Of a DNA stretch of 64,000 nt, positions 17,229-30,012 are shown piece by piece. Origin of the DNA: Punica granatum (taxonomy: Eukaryota; Streptophyta; Magnoliopsida; Myrtales; Lythraceae). The position numbers and the translations under genes are program-made. Within the stretch, counting starts at the first letter, position 1. Each line of letters opens with the position of its first letter. The stretch spans positions 10,746,982 to 10,810,981 of the forward strand of contig NC_045134.1 of NCBI RefSeq assembly GCF_007655135.1, in the 5' to 3' direction. The notes beneath the pieces are model-generated. The model worked only from the letters and a program-made list of their open reading frames with translations, was not told where the DNA came from and did no database searches.

Positions 17229-17919
17229 TGGCTTAATAACTAAAAAAATTCCAAACTTTTCACATTTTAACGATTTTTATACAAACTTTTTTTCTTTAAC
17301 ACAAAAAATCACAAACCGTCGATTTGATAACAATACTAGCACGACATCAATATCTCCATTAAGTTTAACCGAAATTGCGAACATATATTTGACGGTACCA
17401 TGTGGCTCATGGCGATTGACCGAGTGAGTCCCAAATGTTTTTTAAAAAACAAAAATTATTCTGAAAAATAAGAGAATAACAAAAAAGAAAAAAAAAGATT
17501 GAAACCCTAGTTGGGAGAAAGAGAGAAGGAGGCCGGCGGCGGGGGCCTCTCCGCCGGCCACAACCCCCCCTCTCAGCTAGAGTTACCGGCAACTTTGATT
17601 CCAGCCAGTGGGGGCCTCGAAGCTAGCTACCGGCCCCCACTGCCGACCACCTCCCCCTTCCTCCCTTTCAGCCTTAGGGTTCTTATTTATTTATTTATAA
17701 TAATTTTTATTCAAAAAGAAATTGGGAACCACTCGGTTAATCACTGTGAATCACGTGGCACTGTCATGTACATGTAACTATTCCGATAAAAATTAAAGAA
17801 AATATGGATGCTAATATTATTATCAAATCTATAGTTTATGATTTTTTGTGCAAAACAAAAAAGTTCATGTTAAAATCGTTAAAATGTGAAAATTTTGTGA
17901 TTTTTTTGTTTTTAAGCTA
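17229..17919. mobile_element. Foldback (long terminal inverted repeat) element with GC-rich core
   Basis: The left arm (17229-17420) and the right arm (about 17705-17919) are imperfect reverse complements. Matching words include ttttcacattttaacgat, aaaaaatca and gatttgataa. Between them lies a GC-rich core (17500-17690) with ggccggcggcggggg and long C runs, set in otherwise AT-rich DNA. Arms of about 200 bp suggest a Mutator-like non-autonomous element that may have captured foreign sequence. No transposase ORF is present. A clean 9-bp target duplication was not found. Confidence 0.6.
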
Positions 17920-20856
17920 GAAAATTTTATGTATAGTCGATGCATTCTTTGATAAAACTTATGACAAAAATTTATATATAATGACTCATTTACTTATTTA
18001 TTGTTAAATATTTTTAATAGTAAAATTTTTTAAGTATAATCGATGCATTTTTTGATAAAACTTATGACAAAAGGTTGTCAATTTGACTATATATAATGAC
18101 ACATTTATTTATTTATTGTTAAATATTTTTAATTATCATTCTTTGTTTTTGTTAGGGAGTAGATTTTGAACTTGACTCGATTGAGGTCCATGAGTGCCAT
18201 CGAAGCCCAACGATGTGGGCCCAAATTTGGTAGAACTGGTATTTTCTGATACAACATGATAACACGACATGGATACAACACGTAATTAAATGAGTCGGAT
18301 TTGGTTAAATGTGTTTTCAATCTAAAAGGGTTGAACTCGAGAAACCCGTATAAATAGTAGTGTTTTAAAGTGTTGAACTAGTGTAACTCGTATAAACACG
18401 ACTATACCCATTTAGTTAATCGTGTTTTATTATGTAACTGAACCTATTAACCTATTTACCCATTTATTAGGGTATTAGTCTTCAGCTTATGAACTTAGAT
18501 CACATATGTTGTGATATTTTTATCGGATAATGAGTGTGGTTTTGTTTATTAGTACTTTACTATGCCAATTTTATATATTTATCAATGTCTTTATAATTTA
18601 GTTAGTTTTAATTTGTCCTTATCATTTTTAATTGTGTAAATATTGTATGAATGGATTCATTTTAGGTATTTGTGTTGTATCGTGTAGGTATATATACATG
18701 TACACAATTAGACATGCGTAATTCAACGGGTTGAGTAGGTAGATCCGTGTCAACCTGGAAATAAATGGGTCATGTCCGGATTTTCCGTTTTTGACAAGTT
18801 TAATAAACTATCGGGTTCAAGTTTAGTCTTTTTTACATGAACCCGTTTAGATCCAACCATTATAGACACGGCATGACACATATTGCCAACCTTAAGATTT
18901 GATAGTGAGGTCTAGCGTTCCTTATTAAATGAGTTGCTTAGTGGTTAAGCACACCCTGGTTCCTTTCCTAGTTTATCGACTTATGGGATCATGTAAATAT
19001 ATCGAGAATCAGTACAAGAGATTACATAATATGTCCATACCTCTTCTATAAATATGTGATCTCTATTCTTTACTACGACTAATTGACTATTCATACTCTT
19101 GACTCTCGCACATAAGATTCAATATGATTTGACAATCAGAGAAGGAAATTGGGACACCACCTTCGATCTCTTTTGGTGCAGGTTTTCGTGACTTGTAGCA
19201 TGTGGAATTGACGTCGTCAATTCGCACATTGATTGCTTATGATGAAGACTTGAATTTCGAGGCCATAACAATTTTTAATTTTCTTTTAAAGGGAATTTAC
19301 TTGTAACGCTTAATTGTGTTTTTGTACTCAAATTAATGTTCATATATGTGTATTAAGTAATTTTTTAATCTCATAAATTGAAATTTTCTTTTGACTTTTT
19401 CATGTGAATTAATTTAAACACATTTGACGCTATCAAGTGAGTTATATTATATATCGAGTGATGCAAATATAGATAGATGATTCAAAACCGTTATTTCATT
19501 TGTTAAATTTATTTTTTGACATGCTTGAAAAGTTACATAATTAATGGGTTGTGACAATTCGTTATATGCTTAATCAATTATTTTTTAGGATAGATTATTC
19601 TAATATTCATTTTCATATTTGCTTATTATAATCTTTTGTTATTTTACCAAAAATTCAGTATAATTGTTGCATTTATTGATAACATTTATCGTAAAAAACT
19701 AGTCAATTTTGCATGATTCTACTTTCATATATTTGTTATTGTTTATTACAGAAAATTATTCATATATATATATATATATATATGAAACACAAATTTTCTT
19801 ACTAAGATTAATAGTGAGCAGTTTCAATACTTAATATTTTTTAATAAAAGTAGGCTACTTTTAAATAGTACTAGGGGTGATTCCGTGCGTTGTTGCCAGT
19901 TGAATTTTTTTAAATTTTTTATTCATTATAATGGTTTGTGTAATAATTAATATAGTGTATAACTAAAACTAATAATAAAAATATTTATTTGTAAAAATTA
20001 TGAACTCTCAATAGTAAATAATCTTTTCTTTTAAAGATGGTATCATATTATCACCTATGATATCATTTTTCTTTTTTTTTTCATGGAGTGTGTTTTGAAT
20101 TTGTTAAATGGGTTAATTCTTGAATGTAAAGTTTATAGTTTTGCTCATAAAAAGAGAGGTACGAATAGAATTGGAAAATAATATTAAGTATAGGAAGACA
20201 TTATAGACTTTAAGAAAATAAAAATATTTACATTATATAAATTAATGGAAATAAATTAACAACTAAATTAATTTTCATTTTTGGCTCTTTCTATATGGAT
20301 ATAGGGAGAAAAAAATATTGCTTCTAATTCAAAAAAAGTGTGTTTAATTAGTATAATTTCTTAAGAAAGATGAAACATATACGAAGAAAGTCTGTGGCTA
20401 TAAATAAATATTTATATAAAAAAGAATATTACACATGTATAACTCTTCATAGAAAGGTAAAATGGATAGAGAAAATACAATAAAATGCATGGTGTCAAAT
20501 TTTATAGAGATTAGAAAAAAAAGGAGAGAAAAACTTGTACACTATATGGGTATATAACACGACATTATATTTTTTAAGGAATAATTTGTCAACTATAATG
20601 ATTGGTCATTTGACCTAGTGGATCAATTAGGTTACACTACTACCTTATCATGCCAATATTAAAAAATATTAGACAAGAGAAGGAAAATAGAAAAGAGAAA
20701 AAAGAAAAAGGGAAAAGGTTTCGCACTCACAAACTAAAAACTAAAAAAGAATATTACATATATCGTAATTTGTATATTTAGTACTTCTAGTACGAAATTT
20801 CTTCTAATTTTTCCAAACAAAAGCTACGGTAAAAGTATTTTTTGGAAATAGTCCGA
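17920..20856. other. AT-rich intergenic stretch, no gene seen
   Basis: A short direct repeat is visible: tataatgactcatttactta near 17980 and tataatgacacatttattta near 18090. An A-box-like motif at 18930 (ttgcttagtggttaagc) has no good B box. Minus-strand ORF 18129-18320 resembles nothing. A Helitron-like end lies inside at 19871. Confidence 0.5.
19871..19896 (-). mobile_element. Helitron-like 3' terminus
   Basis: On the minus strand caacgcacggaatcacccCTAG is followed by T. This resembles common plant Helitron 3' ends. The body would extend to the right; its 5' end was not located. Confidence 0.4.
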
Positions 20857-21460
20857 TTATAACAATTGAATCATTTGACATAATGCGTCGACCGAATTAT
20901 GTGGTATCTTACTCGGGTCTGATTTGAAAACACTAAAAACGCGTAACTTTTCAACATAGTGATCAGATCATTTGACATAATGCGTAGGCTGAATTACGCG
21001 AAAACTTATTGAGGTCGAATTTGAAAATGCTAAAAAGGCTTAACTTATCGACCTTACGATCGAATCTTTTGGTATAACGCGCGATCGGATTATGTGGTAC
21101 TTACCTGGATCAGATTTGAAAATGCTAAAAAAAAAGTAAAATTTTAGAAATGAAAATTACAAAAAATTAAAAATACGATTTATGATCGGATCCTTTGGCG
21201 TAACATGTCGACAAAATAAAGTGGTACCTTATAAGTTTAGATTTGAAAATACTAAAAAGATGTAACATTTTGACCTAACGATTGGATCATTTGGTGTTAC
21301 ATGTTTACCAAATTGGGTGGAATTTTATTGAGGTTCAATATGAAATCACAAGAAGTACGTAATGCATCGACTTTATGATCGGATCTTTTGGCATAATGCA
21401 TTAATCGAATTACGTGGTCCATTTTCCGGATCGAATTTGAAAATGCAAAAAAAGGAGAGA
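20857..21460 (+). repeat. Degenerate tandem array, six units of about 97 bp
   Basis: An anchor word near atcatttgacataatgc recurs at 20871, 20968, 21065, 21190, 21286 and 21383. The steps are 97, 97, 125, 96 and 97; the long step contains a roughly 28-bp A-rich insertion. Each unit also holds gaattatgtggtac-like and gatttgaaaatgctaaaaa-like words in the same order. It leads into a GC-rich patch at 21495-21640. Confidence 0.8.
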
Positions 21461-21721
21461 AATTTGGAAAAAAAATTACAAAAATCAAGAAAAAGAAATG
21501 GGGGCCGCGAGTGGGAAGGAGCCACCGGCTCCCTCTCACAAGGCGACAAATCACAAATCATATAATTAAAATAAAAAATCTAAATTTTTTATTAAAAAAG
21601 AAAGTGGCTAGTGGAGGAATCGCCTCCACTCGCCCGCGGGACCTGTTTTCATTATATGTATATAATATAATATTAATAATCTGGCATCTACTTATCTTGT
21701 CTAATAGGTGCCATATGCTTA

Positions 21722-22163
21722 CTTAATAAGATAAAAATTTCACTGGTGGTCCAAAAAGATTTACAAATATTTCAATGTGGCACAAAAAGTTTTTTTTGCT
21801 ACTTGATGGTACAAAATGTTTCGAAGTTGTTTCAGTATAGAACAAACCGTCATCTCGCTATTGACGCCGTCAAGCCGTCCTTGACAAGATCTGTAAATTT
21901 TGCACCATCATATAATTTACGTAAAATATTTTGTACTATTAAGTTACAACTTCAAAACATTTTGCACCATCATGTAACGTCCCATAAAAACTGATTTTGC
22001 ATCATCAGCGTCGATTTGACGACGTCAATGGCGAAATGACGGTTTGTACTATACTGAAACAACTTTGAAATATTTTGTATCATCAAGTAACAAAAAAAAA
22101 CTTTTTGTACCATATTGAAAAATTGGTAAAACTTTTTGGACCAACAGTGCAATTTACCCTAAT
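21722..22163. mobile_element. Foldback MITE with about 160-bp inverted arms
   Basis: The left arm starting cactggtggtccaaaaag (21740) and the right arm ending ctttttggaccaacagtg are reverse complements for about 160 bp. Conceptual translations of the two arms on opposite strands are therefore nearly identical, which is why matching ORFs appear at 21746 (+) and 22152 (-). It carries no gene. A second motif pair, caccatcatataatttacg and caccatcatgtaacg, is internal. A half copy is at 16483-16640. Confidence 0.75.
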
Positions 22164-22792
22164 ATTAATGGATTACAAATTTTACCACGTTCTGATTTAT
22201 CTTACTCATTTTAAATGGAATCTTATAAGTGTTAAATGTTTACTTTTTTAATATGATCATAAGTTTATGAAAATAAGCAATTTGTGATAATAATTTTTAG
22301 AAATCTTATATATGAAAATCTAATTATATTCTTTAAGATCATATATCCCTTGTATCATATGTACCATATTTTCATACATTTATGTTACTTTTAAAATGAT
22401 ATTTTAGATTTTTTGAAAAATATTTGCTTCTTAAAATCCAAATACCTCAATAATTAGTTTCAAATTTCAAAAAATAAACTTTATATGAAAAAATATATTT
22501 CAATAAATGGCAATTTACCTCTTTACTTTAGTATATATTACATTTAAAGTAATGTTCCTTCAACGAATTCTTTAAATTCAATCTTGAACAAAAAGTACTT
22601 TAATTTCTTATTTTGTTTAATTTATAAATTAATTTTTACATTTTCTTGTTTACATATTTAATTAGTTTGATCCATTTATTAATTCATAAACTTATTTTTT
22701 GTATAATAAATTGATTATTCTAACCTTATTTAATATTACTATATTTAATGCAAAATGTAGTTTGTTTACTATATAGATTTTCTTTTCAAGCA

Positions 22793-23693
22793 TCTATCTA
22801 TATATTAAGTAATTTGGACTACTCTGGAGAGGCTTTCATTCATGTGATGACAAGATTCCACGTAGGCATCTCGAGTAAATCATAGACTGGTGATCGTTTG
22901 TCTCTCCGATTCTATAATTTAAAATATTGGCTAATTATTCTCAAATTAGCAAAGAGTCTCCTTCATAATCATAAGAATTAAATGAGATAGTATTTTCTAT
23001 ATCATTTATTTGTTTAATTAATTTTTAATTTTATTTATTGATTTTAACACTAGGCGTATGTGAATAAATATTTTTATTTCTTACATATTGATATAATACC
23101 TTTTAATCAACATGAGCTTTTAGATCTTTTAACCAACATGAGTTTTGGACCAATATTCTTACCAATTTATATTTTATATATCGTCATCTAATTTTTGGTC
23201 AAAATTTACCATTATATTAATACATAAAAGATCCCTCACGCAAGAAATTCATGGCAAAGAAAAAAAAACAATAACATAAGTCAAATTAATAAAGTAAAAA
23301 AAAAGAATATAACGTTTGCAAATACATTTCAACTTTTTTTCTTCAAATTATTTTTTGAGTTTTGGTTTCGAAATTCACCATCACTTGCATTTTTTTTTCA
23401 TTTTATTGTCAAATATTTAATTATACATTTCACCGCTATCAACTATTGATGTATATAAAATTATTAAAATTATTCGCTACTACTATTATATATTTCATTT
23501 AATCTATAATTACTATAAAATTTCCAAATATCAATTTACAAAGTAGTTCGTTATCAATCCATGAATATAATTTATAAAAAGTCAATATTACACTGCAAGT
23601 CTCCATTCCATCATATTTCTAAATATATTTTATAAAAAATTGCTAAAATATATAAAAGTATATATTTGTGCAATGTGCAGGTAAGAAGACTAG
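22793..23693 (+). mobile_element. Candidate non-autonomous Helitron, about 0.9 kb
   Basis: The left end TCTATCTATATATTAAG follows an A, and ccacgtaggc occurs about 65 bp in, as in many plant Helitron 5' ends. The right end is gtgcaatgtgcaggtaagaagaCTAG followed by T. No Rep-helicase ORF is present. The hairpin before CTAG is weak, so the boundaries are inferred. Confidence 0.45.
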
Positions 23694-23979
23694 TTTAATT
23701 TATAATTTATTGTGATCTCCACAAATTGTTGTATACATAATTTCTAATTTTTGCTAATGTTGATTTTTGGGAATTCGACAGAAATCCTCATCCAGAAACA
23801 TTTTCAAGAAAGATTTTAAAATTAAAATATTTTTTAAATTCTATTGGAAAAATAATATTATTATGGATTTAAGAAATCCAATGGAATGATAATTGAAAAT
23901 CCAAATAAATAAAAATTGACAAGAATATTAATTAATAAAAAAATTACTTATAATAAATAACAAAATTTGCAAACTAAAA

Positions 23980-24060
23980 AGGGGTGTGGTGCACTAATGG
24001 ACACTCTAAACTATGAATGTGTATTCAAGTAAGAGATCGTCGGTTTAAATTCATGAGTGG
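23980..24060 (+). mobile_element. Possible SINE head
   Basis: An A-box-like gtggtgcactaatgg is followed about 50 bp later by the B-box-like cggtttaaattcatg. It directly precedes the GC-rich patch at 24120-24260. The tail and target duplication are not clear. Confidence 0.35.
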
Positions 24061-24099
24061 AATTTTATGTTTCCTTCTTTTTCTCTTGCTCTTTTTTAC

Positions 24100-24515
24100 T
24101 AAGAACAGAGTGAGAGAGGAGGAAAGGGACTAGATTGGGGTTCCCCTTCAGGCCAACCTCCCTCTCGGCGAGGTCGTCGGAGGCCATGATGCCTCTGGCG
24201 ACCTCTCCAATGAAGGTAGTAGCCAGCCGGAGGGAGCTCCCACCGATCCAACCCCTCCATTCTATATTAAAAATATTCTTTTTTAAATTTTTAAAACAAA
24301 ATGGTGCTGTTTTGAATTTTTAAATATTTTTAGTGACACCATAAGTCCATTTAAGCGCCATGTTAGACTATCATAACTGAGGTTTAACGATTGGACCAAC
24401 TTGTATAACGGAATTGAAATTTCTAGACTGATTTATTGGCTTTTGGAACTTTATGGACCAAGTTGATGGCCGCATGAAAATTTGCGGACCAAATTAATGG
24501 TTTACTCTAAAGAGA
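24100..24515. mobile_element. GC-rich core plus right arm of a foldback-type element
   Basis: The GC-rich run at 24120-24260 (ctctcggcgaggtcgtcgg and similar) is set in AT-rich DNA. It is followed by about 240 bp with repeated ggaccaa words, ending ggaccaaattaatggttta. This matches the core-plus-arm layout of the elements at 17229 and 30013, but I found no matching left arm. Confidence 0.35.
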
Positions 24516-24694
24516 ACTATTTACTCAACAATAATCATCTCACGCAAAAAATATATTTGACTGTGTATTTCGACAATCACCTTAATAAATAAATAAATAT
24601 ACATATATAAGTATAATATCTTTGTAAATTGTATGAAGTATATCATATATAATGATTCCACTTTTTAACGTTTAGAAGATTTTACTTTTGAGAA

Positions 24695-24775
24695 AGAGGA
24701 TGTAGCGCTAGCGCATGCATTTACCTGCCAATCAAGAGATCACACGTTCGATCTCATGATGGGAATTACCCAAAA
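24695..24775 (+). mobile_element. Possible SINE head
   Basis: gatgtagcgctagcgcatgc (A-box-like) is followed by the B-box-like cacgttcgatctcatgatgg about 40 bp later. No clear tail was found. Confidence 0.4.
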
Positions 24776-25243
24776 AAATTTACTTTTCAAGAGGTATTCA
24801 GCAGCATCTATAAAGAGGTAGTCAGCTGTTTGTTTTTCTCTTTTGCGATTTACTTATAATAATAGAATGTTACTATATCTTCCCAAAAATCAACCTAAAC
24901 ATCCTCTTAATTTGAAATTTCACTCAAATGGCACGACTTGTAATTCACTCAATATACAAGGACTATTCAATAGATGTGAGTGAGATTTTGAATTAACAGG
25001 ATTTTTAGGTGCACCACTTATAGGAGGATTTGATATTTTTGAAAATAATAATGGAACTTAATTTATGAATTTTAGATAATTGCTTTTATAATGAAATTTA
25101 GTGTAGAGTCAATCTTCTTCTATTATTGTAAGAGTAATATACATACTTGGCCCTGATTATAAATCTCTTTCTATTATTGGTGAGAGGACGATGGAGATGA
25201 CCAGTGCAAATTGAAGAGATCTCGCATCGGACTATCAGAGAGT

Positions 25244-25249
<6 letters not shown>

Positions 25250-25279
<30 letters not shown>
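25250..25279 (+). repeat. (GA)n microsatellite
   Basis: Continuous GA dinucleotides over about 30 bp inside a longer GA-rich stretch. Confidence 0.95.
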
Positions 25280-25283
<4 letters not shown>

Positions 25284-28254
25284 TTGATCGATCTTTCATG
25301 AGATGAGAAACCTCCACATGCAATTCATTTGTATATCTGTAATTAATTATTTTATTTCATGCATTAACCAAAAACAATTATCTCATGCAACATCGTACAA
25401 CGTTGACAGCAAATGCACCCAACCAATGTGGGTATATCATTATTGAATTCAAAATTTTCTCGAATAATTTGATTTTATCAATTTTAAATTATGATTTGTC
25501 TAAATAATCCAATATTAAATGCCCTTGCTAGATGAACAACATGCGCTGAGCTACATATAAGTATAGCACTGGATGGAACTTCAAATCCTATATGTATAAC
25601 AAAGCGAGCGGAAATTCTTTCAATAATATTCTACCTTATAAGAAAACATCAACAGCATTACAGCAAATGGATGTGAAATGAACATATTGTTAGCACATGT
25701 ATAGTGGACCAATAATATATATATATATATAGTGTATTAATTTTATTGACTAATACTCGTCATGCCATCATTTTGAGGAAAGACCGTTAATTAAGAGACA
25801 TTCGCTTTATGGATGCTCAATTTCATACGTGGTAATTCCGCCAAGATCTCTTTGTTAGTTGGGGGAAGAATCCGCACAAATAGGATTTTTTGAGGAACGT
25901 ATCGAGAGAGAATGGGATTTGTTAGACAATGTGTGGTTGGTAAACAAGGATCGGTTTTTTAGCAAGGTACGGAATGTATTTCATCTCCAATCACTTGATA
26001 ATTTCCACAAGAGCAAAACTGCTGAATTGGAAAAATTATTGAGTGCTATCATATAGCTAGGCTTGGATCCTCGGAAGGATTAGATCGAAATGTTTGGTCA
26101 TATGATGGAACGCGCCTACAATACTTGCCTTAAGTTTCATTAATGAAAAATCAATAACCAGTGATCAAGTAATCACATCCAGCACCAAGTACTGAATGCC
26201 ACACATATCACAATTCCATCAAGATTTTACATTGGCAAATTATATGGTATAGTTATTTCCATTTTTCTGTTTTTCAAATCATAAGGGTAATCGGTATAAA
26301 TTTTTTCATTATGTGGGATGAAAATGCAGTCAATGGGAACCAACATAAGTAATATATAAATAGCTGACATCTTAATATTATCGCCAATCCTTAAGTTTTT
26401 TTATGTAACTTTAGCATAATTATTACATTCATGCATCTTCACCCATATTTAGTATTCGTTTTTTATAAAGCATATACAGGCTTCTCTTTTTCAGAAGCTT
26501 TTATTCCTTATAAATTGAGCTCTTCTTATTTGTATTAAAATTAATTTTGAGTATATCTTCATTAATAAATAAATAAGTAAAGATTTATTTTGTGTATATC
26601 TATAAAGCAAGATTCGAAAATCAAATAAATATGGAACCAAAAAGTCCTGACCAGCTTCTCCCTCTTGCATGTGTATCTTTATGCGTTTTCTTCCATGCTT
26701 CCGGGGGACATGGTAGGTTGCTTTAAGGCAAAGATTTAAGAAAAAAGGAAATCAAATTATAATCCTATAAAAAATGAAAATAATTAAGACTACTAATAAA
26801 AATGACAGAATAAATTTATCTTTTAAATAATAAATTTCATTGTACTAAGCATGACATAATTATAAGCCTTCCGGCTGGTCACTTTACCTTTCATGACAGT
26901 TCAGTGGGCATTCATTCATTTATCTTGAAAATTAGAATTAATAAAAAGAGAAATGCCTAATCAGTGTCTTATTTCGGTGATATTTTGAGTTGAAGAAAAA
27001 ATAAAAATAAAAATAAAACAGGTTTTCTTTTTGGATTATTTTGATATTTTCTTATATCTTTTACATATATATACCCTATCATTTAAGGGAAAACTTCATT
27101 TTGTAATTGCCATCATATTTTTGTTTTAATTTCCATCATTTTTCGTAATTAAAGTCAAATTTTATTATAGACATAAACCATTGAAAAATCTCTCCTACTT
27201 TCAAGGAAAATATTGAAAATTAAAAATTAAAAAGTCCATTATTCTATTAATTAGAAAATCTCTTCCATTATTTATTCCATTCTATTTTAAACTTAACAAA
27301 TTTTATAAGGATAAAAAATCAAATAATTTTTAAAAATAAGAATCCTTGACTATACGCAAAGACGCATGCTCGTGTATGAAGGTTAGTGTGCGTATATATA
27401 TATTAAAATTGAAGTATAATGTTTTCACGGGGTGTTTATATATCTTATAGTTTGGGATTGAGGTTTTATAATTAAATAAAGAAAGCAATAACAGATAATT
27501 TACCAGTACAGATAACTAACTTTGACAATTTCCATTTTCACTACGAAGGATCTTTAAAAGAGGTTTGTGAAAGTAAATAAAACTATGAAAAAGAGGTCTG
27601 CGAAATTATGAGCCCCATACTTTTCTATATATTTTATTTATATATTTATTAAAATTAAAGTCAAACCTTAGTGCCTAGAAATTCAAATCATATAATTAAA
27701 CAATTCATTATCGTTTTTATGACCACAACATCCGTGTGTGGCTGTATACGATCTAAACATAAATAATAGAATATTCTTATGACTTATAAAATTAAAAATA
27801 AATTACTCATCATTGAATTATATATATATATATATACACAGATAAATCCACAGTTTTTTCTCCAATGAGTTGACTACATGGCACGCTTGTCGAGCAGGGG
27901 AGATGTAGAAACTGAATTTACTTGGGGCAAGCAATTGAAGATTTAGAAGAACCTGAGGAAGTTGGTAGCAGTAATGTCCTGACTTATTGTGGTAAAAGTG
28001 AATTCACAAGACCAAATTCATCATGTGAAGTTGGTTTCATATGCTTTTATGAGAATCTTTATGCCGATGACAAAAGCGAGAAACGATTACATATGACATT
28101 ACAGCAAATTAGGGGCTAAACCACTTTTCAATTCATACTTCAACGGTTGCATCTGAGCAATATATACGTGTACATATATACATATATGCATATATATGTC
28201 AAATCGAGAATCAAATTGTGCTTTCTAGGGGGAAAAAAAGCGCTCTAATCATCA
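25280..28254. other. AT-rich intergenic stretch, two short unexplained ORFs
   Basis: The ORFs at 25859-26056 and 27922-28119 (65 codons each, +) have less biased composition than their surroundings but no recognisable motif, and neither has convincing splice or promoter context. They may be scraps of mobile-element genes. The rest is AT-rich without visible structure. Confidence 0.45.
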
Positions 28255-28440
28255 ACACGAGTTGATTCAAACGGGTCGACGTTTGTTCCGCTTAAGCGAG
28301 GTCTTGGATTCGAGTCATTGTAAATACAAAAAATTCACGATGAGAGAGCATTATCTTTTAGTGAGTCGATTCAGCTCAACTGAATTAGTCGCGGCCCAAT
28401 TAAACTTCTGGATATCAAGACTCACACCGAAAAAAGACAA
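28255..28440 (+). mobile_element. SINE, same family as the one at 10.1 kb
   Basis: A box in gagttgattcaaacgggtcg, B box in cttggattcgagtcattg. The 3' part runs gaattagtc, cccaatt, cttctggatatcaa, cacaccgaaaaaa. The same ordered words occur in the minus-strand SINE at 10110-10313 (ggattagtc, cccattgg, ttctggatacca, cacaccgaaaaaa). The tail is an A-rich run. Confidence 0.7.
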
Positions 28441-30012
28441 AAACAAAATGCCCTCGTCTCCTCTATTTTCATTCATTACTATAGTTAATATCCAAAAAAT
28501 ATAAAGGCTTGCGGATAGCAGCCTGAGGCGCCTTCTCTCTTTGCAAAAAATAGCTAATATGAGAAGTCCACCGATGACAGATATAGACATTGATTAATAC
28601 ACTTCTCAGCAAAAATAAAAAAATAAATAAAGGATTAATATTATATACTAAATAGAATAAATTTATTTGCAGCTCCACAACATGCCTTTATTTTTTAAAA
28701 TTTGTATTGGAATCTTTTCCAAGTTTGGAAAGGTTGCTTTCTTCTGTCTCCAGGAATATCCATGAGCTGAGCTAAATGGAAAAATTCCGGAATTTACTAT
28801 GTAGAGCCAAATTTCAAGATTTGACAGCACTCCGAACTCCAAATTAAGCCGATGGGAATTTTCTGAAAATTATTTCAAGAGGCAGATGACCCCTTTCAAC
28901 TATTTGTTATTGATATAGCCTCTCTTATAAGATTCCAGATAGAATAATTGGAATCAAACAAAACCATTTCTATCATAATATAAAATTATCTTTTCTCGCT
29001 CTTAGGAAATTTTTTGATTATTTAGTGTACAAATAAGAAGACTCGTGTTATTTGGTAAGAAATATAAATTTATTCAATATAACGAAATCTTACAAATTCA
29101 AAAAACTTGATGTTATTTTACAAGAAAAGACTTATTTTAACTATGCCAAAATAATTGATAAATACTAAAAAACTTTATATCTTTTATATACAAGTTACAT
29201 ATTATTTGATACATAAAATGCTATAACTCATAATAAGACGACTTATTAAAATAGTACAACTTTTGTTAATTTTCCGAAGCATCCTAAAAAGTTGCCATTT
29301 ATGGAACTATGAAGTATGAACCCTAGCAACTCGTCTAGGTTATCTTTGCATATATATGCAACTATAATCAAGTGACAACCACGTACATTTGCTCTCGAAG
29401 CGTGTCGGTTTCATTGTTTAACCATCAACTTGCAGAGGATCATTGAACCAAACTTTGTAATTGTTTATATTATCGAACAGGACAGTATCGTTCTTATATG
29501 GTTGTGGTATTCCTAATTCCATCACATGCATCTTTTATTTCTACCATGATAATCTCATGATTGTCCACTCCAAGAAAATACAAATTCCTTGGTTAAACTA
29601 ATTTAATATAGTCTCAAGTTTTGACAAGCCGTTAACAGAGTTTTTTTTTTTTTTGCTGGGTGCCATTAAAAGAGTTACAAGAACTTGACTCTTCATCAGC
29701 TGTTAATTAAATTTAATTATAATTTATATAAATGAAAGATAAGGGGCGGCCTTTCTTGGGGAGAGTAGATGAGGGCGGGACCGCGGTCACCTTCTAACGG
29801 GAACGCCGTCGTTTGATTAGCTGCCTAATATGAATGGAAATTAAAAGGAAAAGTAATTATGAAAATATAATAATATAATAATTTATTAACCGCTGAATAG
29901 CCCTTTAGATGAATCTAATGGTCAAGGCCTGACCTGGCGACTTTCGTCTTGCCCCCTTTCTTTGTCAAACGACCCGCCCGACATCGGCAGCAGCACGCCT
30001 CTATTATATTTT
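28441..30012. other. Intergenic, no gene seen
   Basis: AT-rich with an isolated GC-rich patch at 29740-29815 (gggcgggaccgcggtcacc). That composition resembles the cores of the foldback elements, but I see no inverted arms around it. The poly-T run at 29641-29654 may mark a retroposon tail. Confidence 0.45.
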
